In this document: in pieces, positions 42,799 to 52,979 of the stretch | Layout: every line of letters starts with the position of its first letter | How positions within the stretch are numbered: the first letter of the stretch is position 1 | Source of the DNA: Paenibacillus sp. yr247 | GTDB lineage: Bacteria > Bacillota > Bacilli > Paenibacillales > NBRC-103111 | Direction of reading: 5' to 3' | NCBI RefSeq assembly: GCF_900103825.1 | Contig: NZ_FNIF01000003.1 | Span: forward strand, 62,001-126,000 | Length of the DNA stretch: 64,000 nt | Program-made: the position numbers and the translations under genes | Notes under the pieces: generated by a model | Database searches by the model: none | The model's input: the letters and a program-made list of their open reading frames with translations, nothing else | What the model was told of the DNA's origin: nothing

Positions 42799-43616
42799 CC
42801 TCTCGTTTGCATAATACCTTCGTCTATTTCCTGTTGATCATTTGCGCCGCACTCGTACTCTATCCCATCTTCTACACGTTCTCAGCTGCATTGATGACGC
42901 CCGATGAAGCATCAGCATATCCGCCCCGCTTCTTGCCTGGCAGCTTCTATTTGGGCAGTATTCTCGCAGTCTTCAAGCTCGTGCCCATAGGCAAGTTTGT
43001 TACAAATAGTCTTATTGTCTCTATCATCATCATGGTAGGACAGCTTATAACATCAAGCATGGCAGCGTACGCTTTCACCAATATTCGCTTTCAGGGTAAG
43101 GCCTTCATCTTCGCGCTTTTCATGGCTACCATGATGATTCCATGGGAGGTCACCATTATTCCCAACTATTTAACGGTAAAAAAATGGGATTGGCTCGATA
43201 GCATGCAGGGCCTAACCGTTCCATTCCTGGCGACTGCTTTCGGGACCTTCCTCCTGCGTCAATTTTTCTTACAGCTGCCCAAAGAGCTGTTCGAAGCGGC
43301 ACGGATCGATGGATGCGGACACTTCCGCATGTTTTTCCGAATTGTGCTTCCGCTCGGACGCCCGGCACTGGCAACTCTAGCCGTTTATGCCTTCTTAAAC
43401 GCTTGGAACATGTATCTGTGGCCACTGCTCATTACGAACAGCGAAGCCATGCGAACCGTGCAAATCGGCATCGCGATGCTGCAATTCGAAGAATTAACCG
43501 TTTGGAATTTGGTCCTGGCAGGAGTAACGGTCGTCTTACTACCTTCCCTCTTGCTGCTTATCCTCGGTTTAAAACAGCTCGTTCGCGGACTTACTGCCGG
43601 CGCTGTGAAAGGTTAG
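42795..43616 (+). CDS. ugpE: Glycerol-3-phosphate-type ABC transporter permease
   Basis: A 273-residue MalG-type permease with six hydrophobic segments. The EAA loop is LPKELFEAARIDGCGHFRMF and the C-terminal tail is LLILGLKQLVRGLTAGAVKG, the normal form of the region of which only a scrap survives at 26335-26427. Translationally coupled to the upstream permease. With UgpA it forms the channel of the importer. No ATPase gene is in the cluster, so a shared MsmX-type ATPase is expected. Confidence 0.88.
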   Translation: MTSRLHNTFVYFLLIICAALVLYPIFYTFSAALMTPDEASAYPPRFLPGSFYLGSILAVFKLVPIGKFVTNSLIVSIIIMVGQLITSSMAAYAFTNIRFQGKAFIFALFMATMMIPWEVTIIPNYLTVKKWDWLDSMQGLTVPFLATAFGTFLLRQFFLQLPKELFEAARIDGCGHFRMFFRIVLPLGRPALATLAVYAFLNAWNMYLWPLLITNSEAMRTVQIGIAMLQFEELTVWNLVLAGVTVVLLPSLLLLILGLKQLVRGLTAGAVKG

Positions 43617-43705
43617 CCCCATCCTTGATGGCTGCTCTGTTCAGCAAGTTAGCTGAGCTAGATTTCCATAAATTATAGAAACGATAAGGGAGAGAAACAA
43701 AGAAT

Positions 43706-45097
43706 ATGAAAACATTGAAAATGAGAAGCTCCGTCCTTGCTATCACAGCAATCATGGTGCTGTTAACTAGCGCATGCGGCAAAGCTGAAACAACGACTTC
43801 AGGAAGTACAACAGATAGTAAACCTACAACAAGTACCGCTACCGCTGATGTGAAAAAGCCGACTGAGCCAGTTAAAGTAATCTGGTGGCACTCCATGAGC
43901 GGTGAGCTTGGCAAAGCCGTCGATAAGCTAGTCGCAGATTTCAATGCCTCTCAGAAAAACGTGCAGGTAGAGGCTGTTTTTCAAGGTACCTATGATGAAA
44001 GCTTAAACAAAATGAAAGCTTCTATGGATACCAAAAGCGGTCCTTCTCTCATTCAAGTATACGAAATCGGTTCCCGCTTCATGATCGATTCCAAAGCCAT
44101 TACGCCAGTCCAAAAGTATGTCGATGCCGATAAATTCGATCTTTCCCAGCTCGAAGAGAACATTCTGAATTATTATAAAGTCGATGGCAAACTGAATTCG
44201 ATGCCGTTCAACACCTCTAACCCAATCCTGTATTACAACAAAGATATGTTCAAAGCTGCCGGTCTTGATCCCGAGAAACCACCGACCACTTTTGAAGATA
44301 TTTCAAAAGCTGCTAAAGTGCTAAGCAAAGATGGGAAATCCGGCTCTTCCTTTGCCATATACGGCTGGTTCATGGAGCAATTCTTTGCTAACCAAGGCGT
44401 TGAGTACCTCAATAACGGTAATGGTCGCACCGCTGCCGCAACAGAATCAATGGTTAACAATGAAACTGGCGTAAAAACACTGACATGGTGGAAAGAGATG
44501 GTCGATAACAAAACATCCGCCAACCTTGGCCGTAAAACGGATGATACGAAAAAAGCTTTCTTAGCCGGTCAAGTCGCCATGACCTTGGATTCCACAGCTT
44601 CACTTCGCGGTATCGTGAGCAGTGCCGAAGGTAAATTCCAAGTTGGTACGGGTCCCCTGCCAAAACCGGCGGATGCCAAAGAAGGCGGCGTTGTTGTAGG
44701 TGGCGCTAGTCTTTACATCTTGAACAACAAATCGGAAGCCGAGCAAAAAGGCGCATGGGAATTTATTAAATTCCTGACGAATCCACAAACACAAGCATGG
44801 TGGAACGTGAACACAGGCTACTTCCCAATTACGAAAAAAGCATATGATGAGCAGCTCGTGAAAGATAACCTTGCGAAATACCCGCAATTTCAAACGGCGA
44901 TTGATCAATTGCACAAGACGAAAGCGAGCACAGCAACCCAAGGTGCTGTAATGGGTGTATTCCCGGAAGCACGCCAAATCGTAGAAACTGCAGTCGAAGA
45001 AGCATTGACAGGCAAAAAAGCTCCAAAAGAGGCTCTAGACGGGGCAGCGAAAAGCATTACGGAGAAGATTGGCGCTTATAACAAAACAGTAAAATAA
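43706..45097 (+). CDS. ugpB: UgpB-like solute-binding lipoprotein
   Basis: A 463-residue binding protein. The lipobox LLTSAC (Cys 24) is followed by a Thr/Ser-rich linker to about residue 50. The mature part closely follows UgpB: VIWWHSMSGELGKAVDKLVA, QGTYDESLNKMKAS, LIQVYEIGSRFMIDSKAITP, SMPFNTSNPILYYNKDMFKA, VVGGASLYIL and NTGYFPITKKAYDEQL. UgpB binds glycerol-3-phosphate and glycerophosphodiesters such as glycerophosphocholine. It follows ugpE by 89 bp, which is usual when the binding protein is made in excess. A strong terminator comes 4 bp after the stop. Confidence 0.92.
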   Translation: MKTLKMRSSVLAITAIMVLLTSACGKAETTTSGSTTDSKPTTSTATADVKKPTEPVKVIWWHSMSGELGKAVDKLVADFNASQKNVQVEAVFQGTYDESLNKMKASMDTKSGPSLIQVYEIGSRFMIDSKAITPVQKYVDADKFDLSQLEENILNYYKVDGKLNSMPFNTSNPILYYNKDMFKAAGLDPEKPPTTFEDISKAAKVLSKDGKSGSSFAIYGWFMEQFFANQGVEYLNNGNGRTAAATESMVNNETGVKTLTWWKEMVDNKTSANLGRKTDDTKKAFLAGQVAMTLDSTASLRGIVSSAEGKFQVGTGPLPKPADAKEGGVVVGGASLYILNNKSEAEQKGAWEFIKFLTNPQTQAWWNVNTGYFPITKKAYDEQLVKDNLAKYPQFQTAIDQLHKTKASTATQGAVMGVFPEARQIVETAVEEALTGKKAPKEALDGAAKSITEKIGAYNKTVK

Positions 45098-45100
45098 AGC

Positions 45101-45144
45101 AAAAAAGCCATGCGTTTATCCATATAAACGCGTGGCCTTTTTTT
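45101..45144. terminator. Bidirectional terminator after ugpB
   Basis: AAAAAGCCATGCGTTTAT pairs with ATAAACGCGTGGCCTTTTT around a CCAT loop with two mismatches or wobbles. Confidence 0.9.
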
Positions 45145-45171
45145 ATCCAGCACATGACATTATGCTTAGAA

Positions 45172-46118
45172 TTAAGTCAAAATCTCTTCAATTTTTTGAA
45201 TGACATCCGCAGGCAATATAACACCGGAAGCTTTCACATTCTCTTCCAGCTGTTCAATTTTCGTTGCACCCACAAGTGCGCTGGCAACATTCGTTTGTCG
45301 AAGAATCCAAGCAAGCGCGAGTGTAGACAGCGAAATGCCCAGCTCATTCGCAACACCCAGCAGCTGCTCTACTTGATCCAAATGAGACTCACCTAGGAAG
45401 TTGAAAATCCACGCATTCGATGTTGGATCATTCGCACGGCTGCCCTCAGGGAGCTGCTGTCCTTTTCGGTATTTCCCTGTCAGAACACCTTGCGCGAGCG
45501 GTGAAAAGACAACTTGAGAAACGCCATTGCGCTCACTTAGCGGAATAATCTCGGACTCAATCGTTCTATTGAACATATTGTATTGCGGCTGGTTCACAAC
45601 AATCCGGTCCAGCAAGTAGCGATCCGCCACAGACAAGCCTTCCTGAATTTGGGCAGCTGTCCATTCACTGACTCCAACATACAATACTTTACCTTGACGA
45701 ACCATATCCTCAATCGTTCTCAACGTTTCATCTACAGGAGTCTCGGGATCATAGCGGTGACAATAGAATATATCTACATAATCCGTTTGCAGACGCTTTA
45801 AGCTTGCATGAAGTTGCTCAAATACATGTTTACGCGACAACCCCCTATCATTAGGGCCTTCCCCCATCGGCCAGAACGCTTTAGTAGCAAGCACATAGGA
45901 ATCACGTGAATACGATTTCAAAGCTCTTCCAAGCAAAATCTCAGCCTCACCCTTCGCGTAAAGTTGGCTGTATCCAGAAAGTTTATTCCTAAGTCAAAAG
46001 CCCGCTGAGTCATCTTCGCTACCGTTTCTTCAGCAACGGAATTCCCGTATGTAAGCCAACTGCCTAAACTAATTTCACTTACTTTTAAGCCTGTTCTTCC
46101 TAATCTCCGGTATTTCAA
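45172..46118 (-). pseudogene. Aldo/keto reductase (Kv-beta/YhdN-like) with one frameshift
   Basis: The N-terminal frame (from TTG 46118, after AGAGGCG) reads YRRLGRTGLKVSEISLGSW and ends in LGINFLDTAN before going astray. The C-terminal frame, from about 45958 to 45172, continues with YAKGEAEILLGRALKSYSRD and includes VDIFYCHRYDPETPVDETLR. Loss of a single base near 45960 explains both. The catalytic Asp lies in the first frame, Tyr (YAKGE), Lys (LATKAFWP) and His (YCHRY) in the second, and everything else is intact. This is a very recent mutation or a sequencing error; relatives are NADPH-dependent reductases or potassium-channel beta-subunit-like. Confidence 0.85.
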
Positions 46119-46261
46119 ATGAATAACGCCTCTTTTCTTTTTGAAATAATATATCATTGTGAAAACGTGTTAATTTAAGTATATCATTTAAACGAATAGA
46201 TGGTAAACTTTAGCCAATGGACGATTAAAAATGGCTATTGACCAAATGGAGAAGCATTCAC

Positions 46262-46296
46262 CGGAATGTTTCTTAAATTGGGTGGCACCGCGAGAC
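46262..46296 (+). promoter_or_regulatory. T-box antiterminator remnant before serC
   Basis: TTGGGTGGCACCGCGAG (46278-46294) matches the T-box consensus AGGGTGGNACCGCG, the tRNA acceptor-binding part of T-box leaders. The preceding bases GGAATGTTTCTTAAA fit the end of an antiterminator. No specifier stem or following terminator is evident, so only part of the leader survives. It runs directly into the truncated serC frame. Confidence 0.6.
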
Positions 46297-46297
46297 T

Positions 46298-46987
46298 TTG
46301 AGCGAGGCTGATCTAACCATGAATTCGGCTTACCTGCATATCACTATGAACAAAACGATCGAAGGCTCCCGTTACACTACAATACCAGAGGTGGACAGCA
46401 CGCCGCTTGTAGCCGATCTGACGAGTGAAATCCTAAGCAGAAAGCTTGATCTGCAAAGGTTTTCCATGCTTTATGCAGGCGCTCAGAAGAATCTCGGACC
46501 CGCAGGGGTCACGGTTGCCATCATCCGCGAAAACTGGCTGGAGAAAGCCTCCAAAAAGATTCCGGAGATAATGCGTTACGAAACATTCGCCAAAAATAAG
46601 TCACTTTACAATACGCCTCCCGTTCACACCATCTACTTGATGAATTTGGTGTTAAAATGGGTAGTAAAACAAGGCGGTGTTGAGCAATTGGAACATCAAA
46701 ATAGCGAAAAGTCAGGCCTGATCTATGATGTGATTGATGCTTCCGGCGGATTTTATCAAGGAATTATTGAAGTTAATGATCGATCGCATATGAATATCAC
46801 TTGGCGCATGGCTAATGAAGGAATTGAACGTCAATTTATCGAAGAATCAGAGGCTAACGGCTTTGAAGGTTTGGCAAGATATCGAAGTGTAGGTGGTTTG
46901 CGTGCTTCCGCGTACAATGCCGTTTCATATGAAGCCTGCCAAGCTTTAGCTGATTTTATGATAGACTTTGCCCGTAGAAATGGATAA
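46298..46987 (+). pseudogene. serC: N-terminally truncated phosphoserine aminotransferase
   Basis: The 229 residues correspond to about the last 60 percent of SerC (normal length about 360). The frame enters at AYLHITMNKTIEGSRYTTIP; LVADLTSEILSRKLD and FSMLYAGAQKNLGPAGVTVA (PLP Lys in AQKNLGP) are present, and the C-terminal domain ends normally at ACQALADFMIDFARRNG. The first 130-140 residues, with part of the PLP and substrate site, are missing, and a T-box fragment lies at the junction. A deletion between the leader and the middle of serC explains this. SerC makes phosphoserine from 3-phosphohydroxypyruvate. No good ribosome binding site is seen. Confidence 0.85.
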
Positions 46988-47011
46988 ATGATATAGAAAT
47001 GAGGATGTTCA

Positions 47012-47677
47012 GTGGAAAACGCACTAATTAAGAAGCTACGTTTAGCCGGTTGTAAACGAGCACTCATTATGAACGCTCCCGAAGGTTATCTCGACTTATT
47101 GAAACCCCTACCGGAAGGTGTTCTGTTTACCGACAAAAAAGAAGGCAATCAAGCCTATGACTTTGTCCAGGTATTCGTCCACTCGCTAGCAGAAGTCCAG
47201 CAGCTTGCTCCCAAAGCGATTGAGTCTGTAACTCCAGAGGGGATGCTGTGGATCAATTATCCCAAAGGAACAGCCAAAATTAAAACGGACATCAATCGTG
47301 ATTCGGGATGGCAGACTGTCACTGATTTACAGTTTGAAGGGGTGTCTCTCGTCTCGATTGATGAGACGTGGTCGGCTATGCGGTTTCGGCCCGTTCGGCT
47401 CGTCAAGACGCCACGCAGTGAACGATTAGCCAATCGTGAGAAAGGACCTGCGGTCGCTCCTGGTGATAAAGTCGTTATTGTACCGGATGATCTCGCAGAA
47501 GTATTTCGAACAAACCCTGTGGCAGCTGATTTCTTTGCAACGTTGTCTTACAGCAACCGCAAGGAATATGTGCAGTGGATCATGGAAGCTAAACGTGAGG
47601 AAACTCGAAGCGCACGAGTCGTAAAAACGTTAGACAAGCTTTCGAATGGCATCAAAAACCCTAGATTCAAAGAATAA
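47012..47677 (+). CDS. YdeI/OmpD-associated family protein
   Basis: A 221-residue cytoplasmic protein in two parts. Residues 1-125 resemble a DUF3052-like domain (KKLRLAGCKRALIMNAPEGY, VTPEGMLWINYPKGTAKIKT). The C-terminal part holds the YdeI signature FFATLSYSNRKEYVQWIMEA and KREETRSARVVKTLDKLSNG, linked in some reports to bacteriocin protection. Biochemical function is unknown. GTG 47012 follows GAGG by seven bases. It lies 24 bp after truncated serC and may have been co-transcribed with it. Confidence 0.85.
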   Translation: MENALIKKLRLAGCKRALIMNAPEGYLDLLKPLPEGVLFTDKKEGNQAYDFVQVFVHSLAEVQQLAPKAIESVTPEGMLWINYPKGTAKIKTDINRDSGWQTVTDLQFEGVSLVSIDETWSAMRFRPVRLVKTPRSERLANREKGPAVAPGDKVVIVPDDLAEVFRTNPVAADFFATLSYSNRKEYVQWIMEAKREETRSARVVKTLDKLSNGIKNPRFKE

Positions 47678-47698
47678 CAACCATCCCGTAAAAATAAA

Positions 47699-47742
47699 AG
47701 AGTCCCGTAAAGCGGCTAATGCCTTGCTCTCGGGACTTTTTA
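47699..47742. terminator. Bidirectional terminator
   Basis: AAGAGTCCCG and CGGGACTTTTT pair across a loop that has its own weak stem; shared by the YdeI-like gene and the pdh operon. Confidence 0.8.
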
Positions 47743-47777
47743 TCTAAAGGTTATGGAAAACAATGGAATGACGCTTC

Positions 47778-49193
47778 TTATTTACCAAGCTGATGAATAG
47801 GGTGTCCAAGCGCACCTTCCGCCGCATCCATGATCATTTCTGTCAATGTTGGATGTGCATGAATCGTAAGTGCGATGTCTTCCAGGTTAGCGCCCATTTC
47901 AATCGCAAGAGCAAGCTCACCGATCAAGTTGGAGGCTTCCGGACCAACGATTTGACCCCCAAGAAGTTGGCCTGTTTCTTTATCGCCGACAAGCTTCACA
48001 AAGCCTTGGCCTGCGTTCAAAGAATTAGCACGACCATTAGCTGCATACGGGAATTTACCTATCGTAACGTTGATACCTTGTGCCTTCGCTTCAGTTTCAC
48101 TCAAACCTACGCCTGCAATTTCCGGATCGGAGAACACAACAGCAGGCATTGCTTTATAATCAACGATGCTGGATTGACCCGCGATAGCTTCTGCAGCAAC
48201 TTTCCCTTCATAGGAAGCTTTGTGTGCAAGAGAAAGGCCAGGTACAACATCACCAATCGCAAAAATATGCGGAATGCTTGTTCTGCCTTGGTTATCGACT
48301 TCGATTAAACCACGATCCGTCAACTTCAAGTTGATGAGATCAAGACCCAGCTCGCCATCTGTATTCGGACGACGACCCACTGTGACTAATACATAGTCAG
48401 CTGTTACTTGCTTCTCTTCCCCTTTAACAGTGAATGTGACAGTAACGTCGTTATCTGTTTTAGTACAGGATTGAGCCAAAGCTTCGGTATGAACCTCTAC
48501 GCCAACCTTCTCCAGATTGCGTGCCACCAGCTTCGTCAACTCTTTCTCAAAGCCAGGAAGCACAGCGTCAGAGCCTTCCAACACGGTTACTTTCGTACCG
48601 AATTTCGCGTACGTTTGACCAAGCTCTATTCCGATGTAGCCACCGCCGATAACGACCATGCTTTTCGGAATTTCAGGCAAGTTCAGCGCTTCCGTCGAAG
48701 AAATAATTCTTCCCCCGTAAGGGAATGCTTTCAGCTCGATTGGACGGGAGCCTGTCGCGATAATGCAGTTTTGGAAGCGGTAGCGAGGAGCTTCTGCATC
48801 GTTGAACACACGTGCTTCGTGCTCATTGATAAACATCACTTCGCCTTGGAACATTTGGATCTTGTTGCCTTTGAGCAGCGTGCCAACGCCACCCGTTTGT
48901 TTAGCAACAATACTGTTTTTCCACGCTTGTACCTTCGCGAAGTCAACCTTCACGTTCTCTATCGAGATACCCATACTGTCAGCGTGCTGTGCATGCTCAT
49001 ACGTGTGAGCTGCGGAGATCAAAGCTTTGGAAGGGATACAACCGCGGTTTAAGCATACGCCGCCCCATTCAGCTTTATCAACAATCAGAACGCTTTTGCC
49101 AAGCTGAGCAGCCCGGATGGCGGCTACATAACCGCCGGGACCTGCACCAATAACCAACAAATCAATATCTAAAGAAGCATCTCCTACTACCAT
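47778..49193 (-). CDS. pdhD: Dihydrolipoyl dehydrogenase (E3)
   Basis: A 471-residue flavoprotein, last enzyme of the pyruvate dehydrogenase complex, which re-oxidises the lipoyl group of E2 with NAD. FAD motif LLVIGAGPGGYVAAIRAAQL, redox cysteines GGVCLNRGCIPSKA, NAD motif MVVIGGGYIGIELGQTYAKF, AIGDVVPGLSLAHKA, and the C-terminal base HAHPTLTE are all intact. GGAGG nine bases before ATG 49193. Last gene of pdhABCD, four bases after pdhC. Confidence 0.97.
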   Translation of the reverse strand: MVVGDASLDIDLLVIGAGPGGYVAAIRAAQLGKSVLIVDKAEWGGVCLNRGCIPSKALISAAHTYEHAQHADSMGISIENVKVDFAKVQAWKNSIVAKQTGGVGTLLKGNKIQMFQGEVMFINEHEARVFNDAEAPRYRFQNCIIATGSRPIELKAFPYGGRIISSTEALNLPEIPKSMVVIGGGYIGIELGQTYAKFGTKVTVLEGSDAVLPGFEKELTKLVARNLEKVGVEVHTEALAQSCTKTDNDVTVTFTVKGEEKQVTADYVLVTVGRRPNTDGELGLDLINLKLTDRGLIEVDNQGRTSIPHIFAIGDVVPGLSLAHKASYEGKVAAEAIAGQSSIVDYKAMPAVVFSDPEIAGVGLSETEAKAQGINVTIGKFPYAANGRANSLNAGQGFVKLVGDKETGQLLGGQIVGPEASNLIGELALAIEMGANLEDIALTIHAHPTLTEMIMDAAEGALGHPIHQLGK

Positions 49194-49197
49194 ACTG

Positions 49198-50529
49198 TTA
49201 CACCTCCAAGACGAGAAGCTCTGGATCAGCCAGAAGCTGTTTGATATAGTTCAGGAAACTTTGTGCTGTCGCTCCATCCACAATACGGTGGTCGAAGCTC
49301 AAGGAAAGCGCCATAACGGATGCTGCAACGATTTGTCCGTTTTTTACAATTGGTTTCTCTGTGATACGACCTGCACCGAGAATCGCAACTTCAGGGAAGT
49401 TGATGACTGGCGTGAAGAACATACCACCTACAGAACCGATGTTGGTAATGGAGATAGTGCCGCCTTTCATCTCGTTAGGTGACAATTTGCCTTCACGTCC
49501 GCGAACGGCAAGATCTTTAATCGAAGAAGCGATCGACCATATGTTTTTGCGGTCTGCGTCATGGATAACAGGAACGAGCAAGCCGTTTTCAGTATCTGTT
49601 GCGATACCGATGTTATAGTACTTTTTGTAGACGATCTCTTGTTTCTCTTCATCGATCATCGCATTCAACGCTGGGAATTGACGGCAAGCCGCAACCAATG
49701 CTTTTACGATGAAAGGCAGGTAAGTCAGTTTCACGCCTTTTTTCTCGGCGAGTGGCTTCGTGCGTTCACGCAGAGCGACAAGTGCTGTTACGTCGATTTC
49801 GTCCATCAGTGTCACGTGCGGAGCCGTGTACACGGATTTCACCATTGCGTTCGCGATGATTTTACGGATTCCTTTGAACGGAATCCGCTCTTCGACGCGA
49901 TCGCCTACGACAACCTGCTGCGCCGCTGCCGCAGGTGCTGTACCGCCAGCTGCTGCAACTGCAGCTGGTTCTGCTGCTTCCGGAGCCGCGGCAGCGCCCG
50001 CTCCGTTAAAGCCGAGCACGTCCTCGCGTGTTACGCGGCCGTGCTTACCAGTAGGCGTCACCTCTGCGAGCGTGATGCCTTGCTCTCTTGCCAGCTTGCG
50101 TACGCTAGGCGTCGCAAGCACTTCGCGGCCCGCGCCAGCGCTTGGCGCGGCTGATGCTGGAACTGATGACGCTGCAGGCGCTGCTGTAGGTGCCGGTGCT
50201 GCCGCCGCTGGGGCAGCAGTCGGAGCCGCTGCAACCGCAGGCGCAGCGTGGCTTGAGCCTTTATGCATGGATTCAGCAGGCAGTGCGCCTGTCACTTCAA
50301 TCGTCATAACGAGCTCACCAATATTGCAAACTTGTCCTTCCTTTACGGCAACGGAAACGACTTTACCTTCAACCGGACAAGGAACTTCAACGACCGCTTT
50401 GTCGTTTTGTACTTCCATAAGAATCGATTCGTCTGTTACGGTATCACCCGCTTTAACCAACAGCTTTACGATCTCGCCTTCATGTATGCCCTCACCAAGC
50501 TCAGGGAACTTGTATTCAAACAATGCCAC
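49198..50529 (-). CDS. pdhC: Dihydrolipoamide acetyltransferase (E2)
   Basis: A 443-residue E2. One lipoyl domain (FPELGEGIHEGEIVKLLVKA; lipoylated Lys in EVQNDKAVVEVP, about residue 45), a long Ala/Pro linker, a subunit-binding domain (LATPSVRKLAREQGITLAEV), a second Ala-rich linker and the catalytic core ending SLSFDHRIVDGATAQSF with the active His. The start is GTG 50529, eight bases after AGGAGG; the GTG two codons earlier would touch the Shine-Dalgarno. LipL, encoded at 53769, acts in the pathway that lipoylates this Lys. Confidence 0.97.
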   Translation of the reverse strand: MALFEYKFPELGEGIHEGEIVKLLVKAGDTVTDESILMEVQNDKAVVEVPCPVEGKVVSVAVKEGQVCNIGELVMTIEVTGALPAESMHKGSSHAAPAVAAAPTAAPAAAAPAPTAAPAASSVPASAAPSAGAGREVLATPSVRKLAREQGITLAEVTPTGKHGRVTREDVLGFNGAGAAAAPEAAEPAAVAAAGGTAPAAAAQQVVVGDRVEERIPFKGIRKIIANAMVKSVYTAPHVTLMDEIDVTALVALRERTKPLAEKKGVKLTYLPFIVKALVAACRQFPALNAMIDEEKQEIVYKKYYNIGIATDTENGLLVPVIHDADRKNIWSIASSIKDLAVRGREGKLSPNEMKGGTISITNIGSVGGMFFTPVINFPEVAILGAGRITEKPIVKNGQIVAASVMALSLSFDHRIVDGATAQSFLNYIKQLLADPELLVLEV

Positions 50530-50560
50530 GTGCACAACCTCCTATTACCTTCGACTTTGA

Positions 50561-51541
50561 TTAGAATTCGAGTACTTGATTAATGCCTGCAATGACACTT
50601 GCTGGACTAGGCAACCAAGCGTCTTCGATTTGAGCGAACGGATAGATTGTATCTGGCGGTGCAATACGCAAAACTGGAGCCTCCAAATGCAGAATTGCTT
50701 TTTCATTAATTTGTGCAATAACCTCAGCGGCAACACCTGATGTTTTTTGTGCTTCTTGAACGATAATCGCTCGGTTCGTTTTCTTGATCGAAGCAACAAT
50801 CGTTTCGATATCAAGAGGGATCAGGGTACGAAGATCAATAACTTCAACTTTCACACCCTGTGTTTTCTCGATTTCTTCCGCCGCTTTTACTGATGTGTGG
50901 ACCATAGCGCCGTAAGTAATAACCGTCACATCTGAGCCTTCGCGAACAACGTTCGCTTTACCAAGCTCAATGGTGTATTCGCCTTCTGGTACTTCTGCGC
51001 GGAATGCGCGGTATAAGTTCAGATGCTCCATGAAGAAGACAGGATCATTATCGCGAATCGCGGAAATGAGCAGTCCCTTCGCATCATAAGGGTTGGAAGG
51101 AACGACAACTTTAATACCTGGCGTTTGAACAAGCAAGCCTTCGAGTGCATCTGTGTGCAGCTCAGCCGCTTTAACACCGCCACCAAAAGGTGTACGGAAT
51201 ACGATTGGCGCGTTGTAACGGCCCCCGGAACGGTAACGCATACGAGCTGCTTGCACGCAAATCTGGTCAAGCGCTTCATAAATAAAGCCTACAAACTGAA
51301 TTTCTGCAATCGGGCGGAAGCCTTGAACACCTAGTCCAACTGCAAGTCCGCCAATAGCAGACTCAGCAAGAGGCGTATCAAATACGCGCTCTTCGCCGAA
51401 TTCTTTTTGTAAACCTTCTGTAGCACGGAATACGCCACCTACATGGCCAACGTCTTCGCCGAACAAAATTACATTAGGATCTCTTTCCAGTTCAACGCGC
51501 ATTGCGTCTTTTATCGCTTGAATCATTGTCATTTGTGCCAT
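50561..51541 (-). CDS. pdhB: Pyruvate dehydrogenase E1 component, beta subunit
   Basis: A 326-residue E1-beta. [20 protein letters not shown] and [18 protein letters not shown] are the standard N-terminus; [35 protein letters not shown] and the C-terminal transketolase domain ([20 protein letters not shown]) follow. ATG 51541 gives the family N-terminus, whereas the longer frame adds 24 residues encoded by the hairpin element in the pdhA-pdhB gap. With pdhA it decarboxylates pyruvate using thiamine diphosphate. Confidence 0.97.
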   Translation of the reverse strand: MAQMTMIQAIKDAMRVELERDPNVILFGEDVGHVGGVFRATEGLQKEFGEERVFDTPLAESAIGGLAVGLGVQGFRPIAEIQFVGFIYEALDQICVQAARMRYRSGGRYNAPIVFRTPFGGGVKAAELHTDALEGLLVQTPGIKVVVPSNPYDAKGLLISAIRDNDPVFFMEHLNLYRAFRAEVPEGEYTIELGKANVVREGSDVTVITYGAMVHTSVKAAEEIEKTQGVKVEVIDLRTLIPLDIETIVASIKKTNRAIIVQEAQKTSGVAAEVIAQINEKAILHLEAPVLRIAPPDTIYPFAQIEDAWLPSPASVIAGINQVLEF

Positions 51542-51553
51542 GACTTCTCCGTG

Positions 51554-51622
51554 CCTCCTAAGAGTTTTTCGCCAGAAAAACTGGATTCGTAAGCTTATGC
51601 TTCGTTTTCGCAAGAAAAACTG
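51554..51622 (-). repeat. Hairpin element with Shine-Dalgarno between pdhA and pdhB, about 1.5 units
   Basis: Proximal hairpin 51563-51582: AGTTTTTC and GAAAAACT around a 4-nt loop, followed on the sense strand by CTTAGGAGG. A 40-nt step away lies a second hairpin copy, GTTTTC and GAAAAC (about 51604-51619). The spacer TTCGTAAGCTTATGC matches that of the aas and mltG copies. It lies inside the pdh operon, in the 91-bp gap. Confidence 0.85.
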
Positions 51623-51632
51623 GCATGCCTTT

Positions 51633-52721
<1,089 letters not shown>

Positions 52722-52773
52722 TCACCTCTTATATGATTTTGATGCCTGCTAGCTTCACTTCTGTTATAGTATT

Positions 52774-52802
52774 ATTATAAACCTGTTTTTGTGAATTGTA
52801 CA
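52774..52802 (-). promoter_or_regulatory. Probable pdh operon promoter
   Basis: On the minus strand TGTACA, 17 bp, TATAAT. The -10 is perfect and the -35 matches at four of six positions. A second candidate (TTGTAA, 17 bp, TTATAT) lies further upstream. Confidence 0.5.
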
Positions 52803-52979
52803 CCAGTATCCTTGTGGCATATGTCCTTTTTTCGTTGAATTGAATAGTACAGTTTCGGAAAATATATAATACAGTTAACGTTAAATTTACAACTGCTATA
52901 ATACACCTTACCCTTAAAGCAATAAACTTACGCTTACGACACCAAATTTCCCTAAAGGAAATGCTAAAGGAGCACAACC

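Noticed and set aside
49561-50560. Long plus-strand frames opposite pdhC, including a 266-codon Ala/Thr/Ser-rich one
   Set aside because: They are the complement of the Ala/Pro-rich linkers of E2; composition mirrors the real gene and no ribosome binding site is present.
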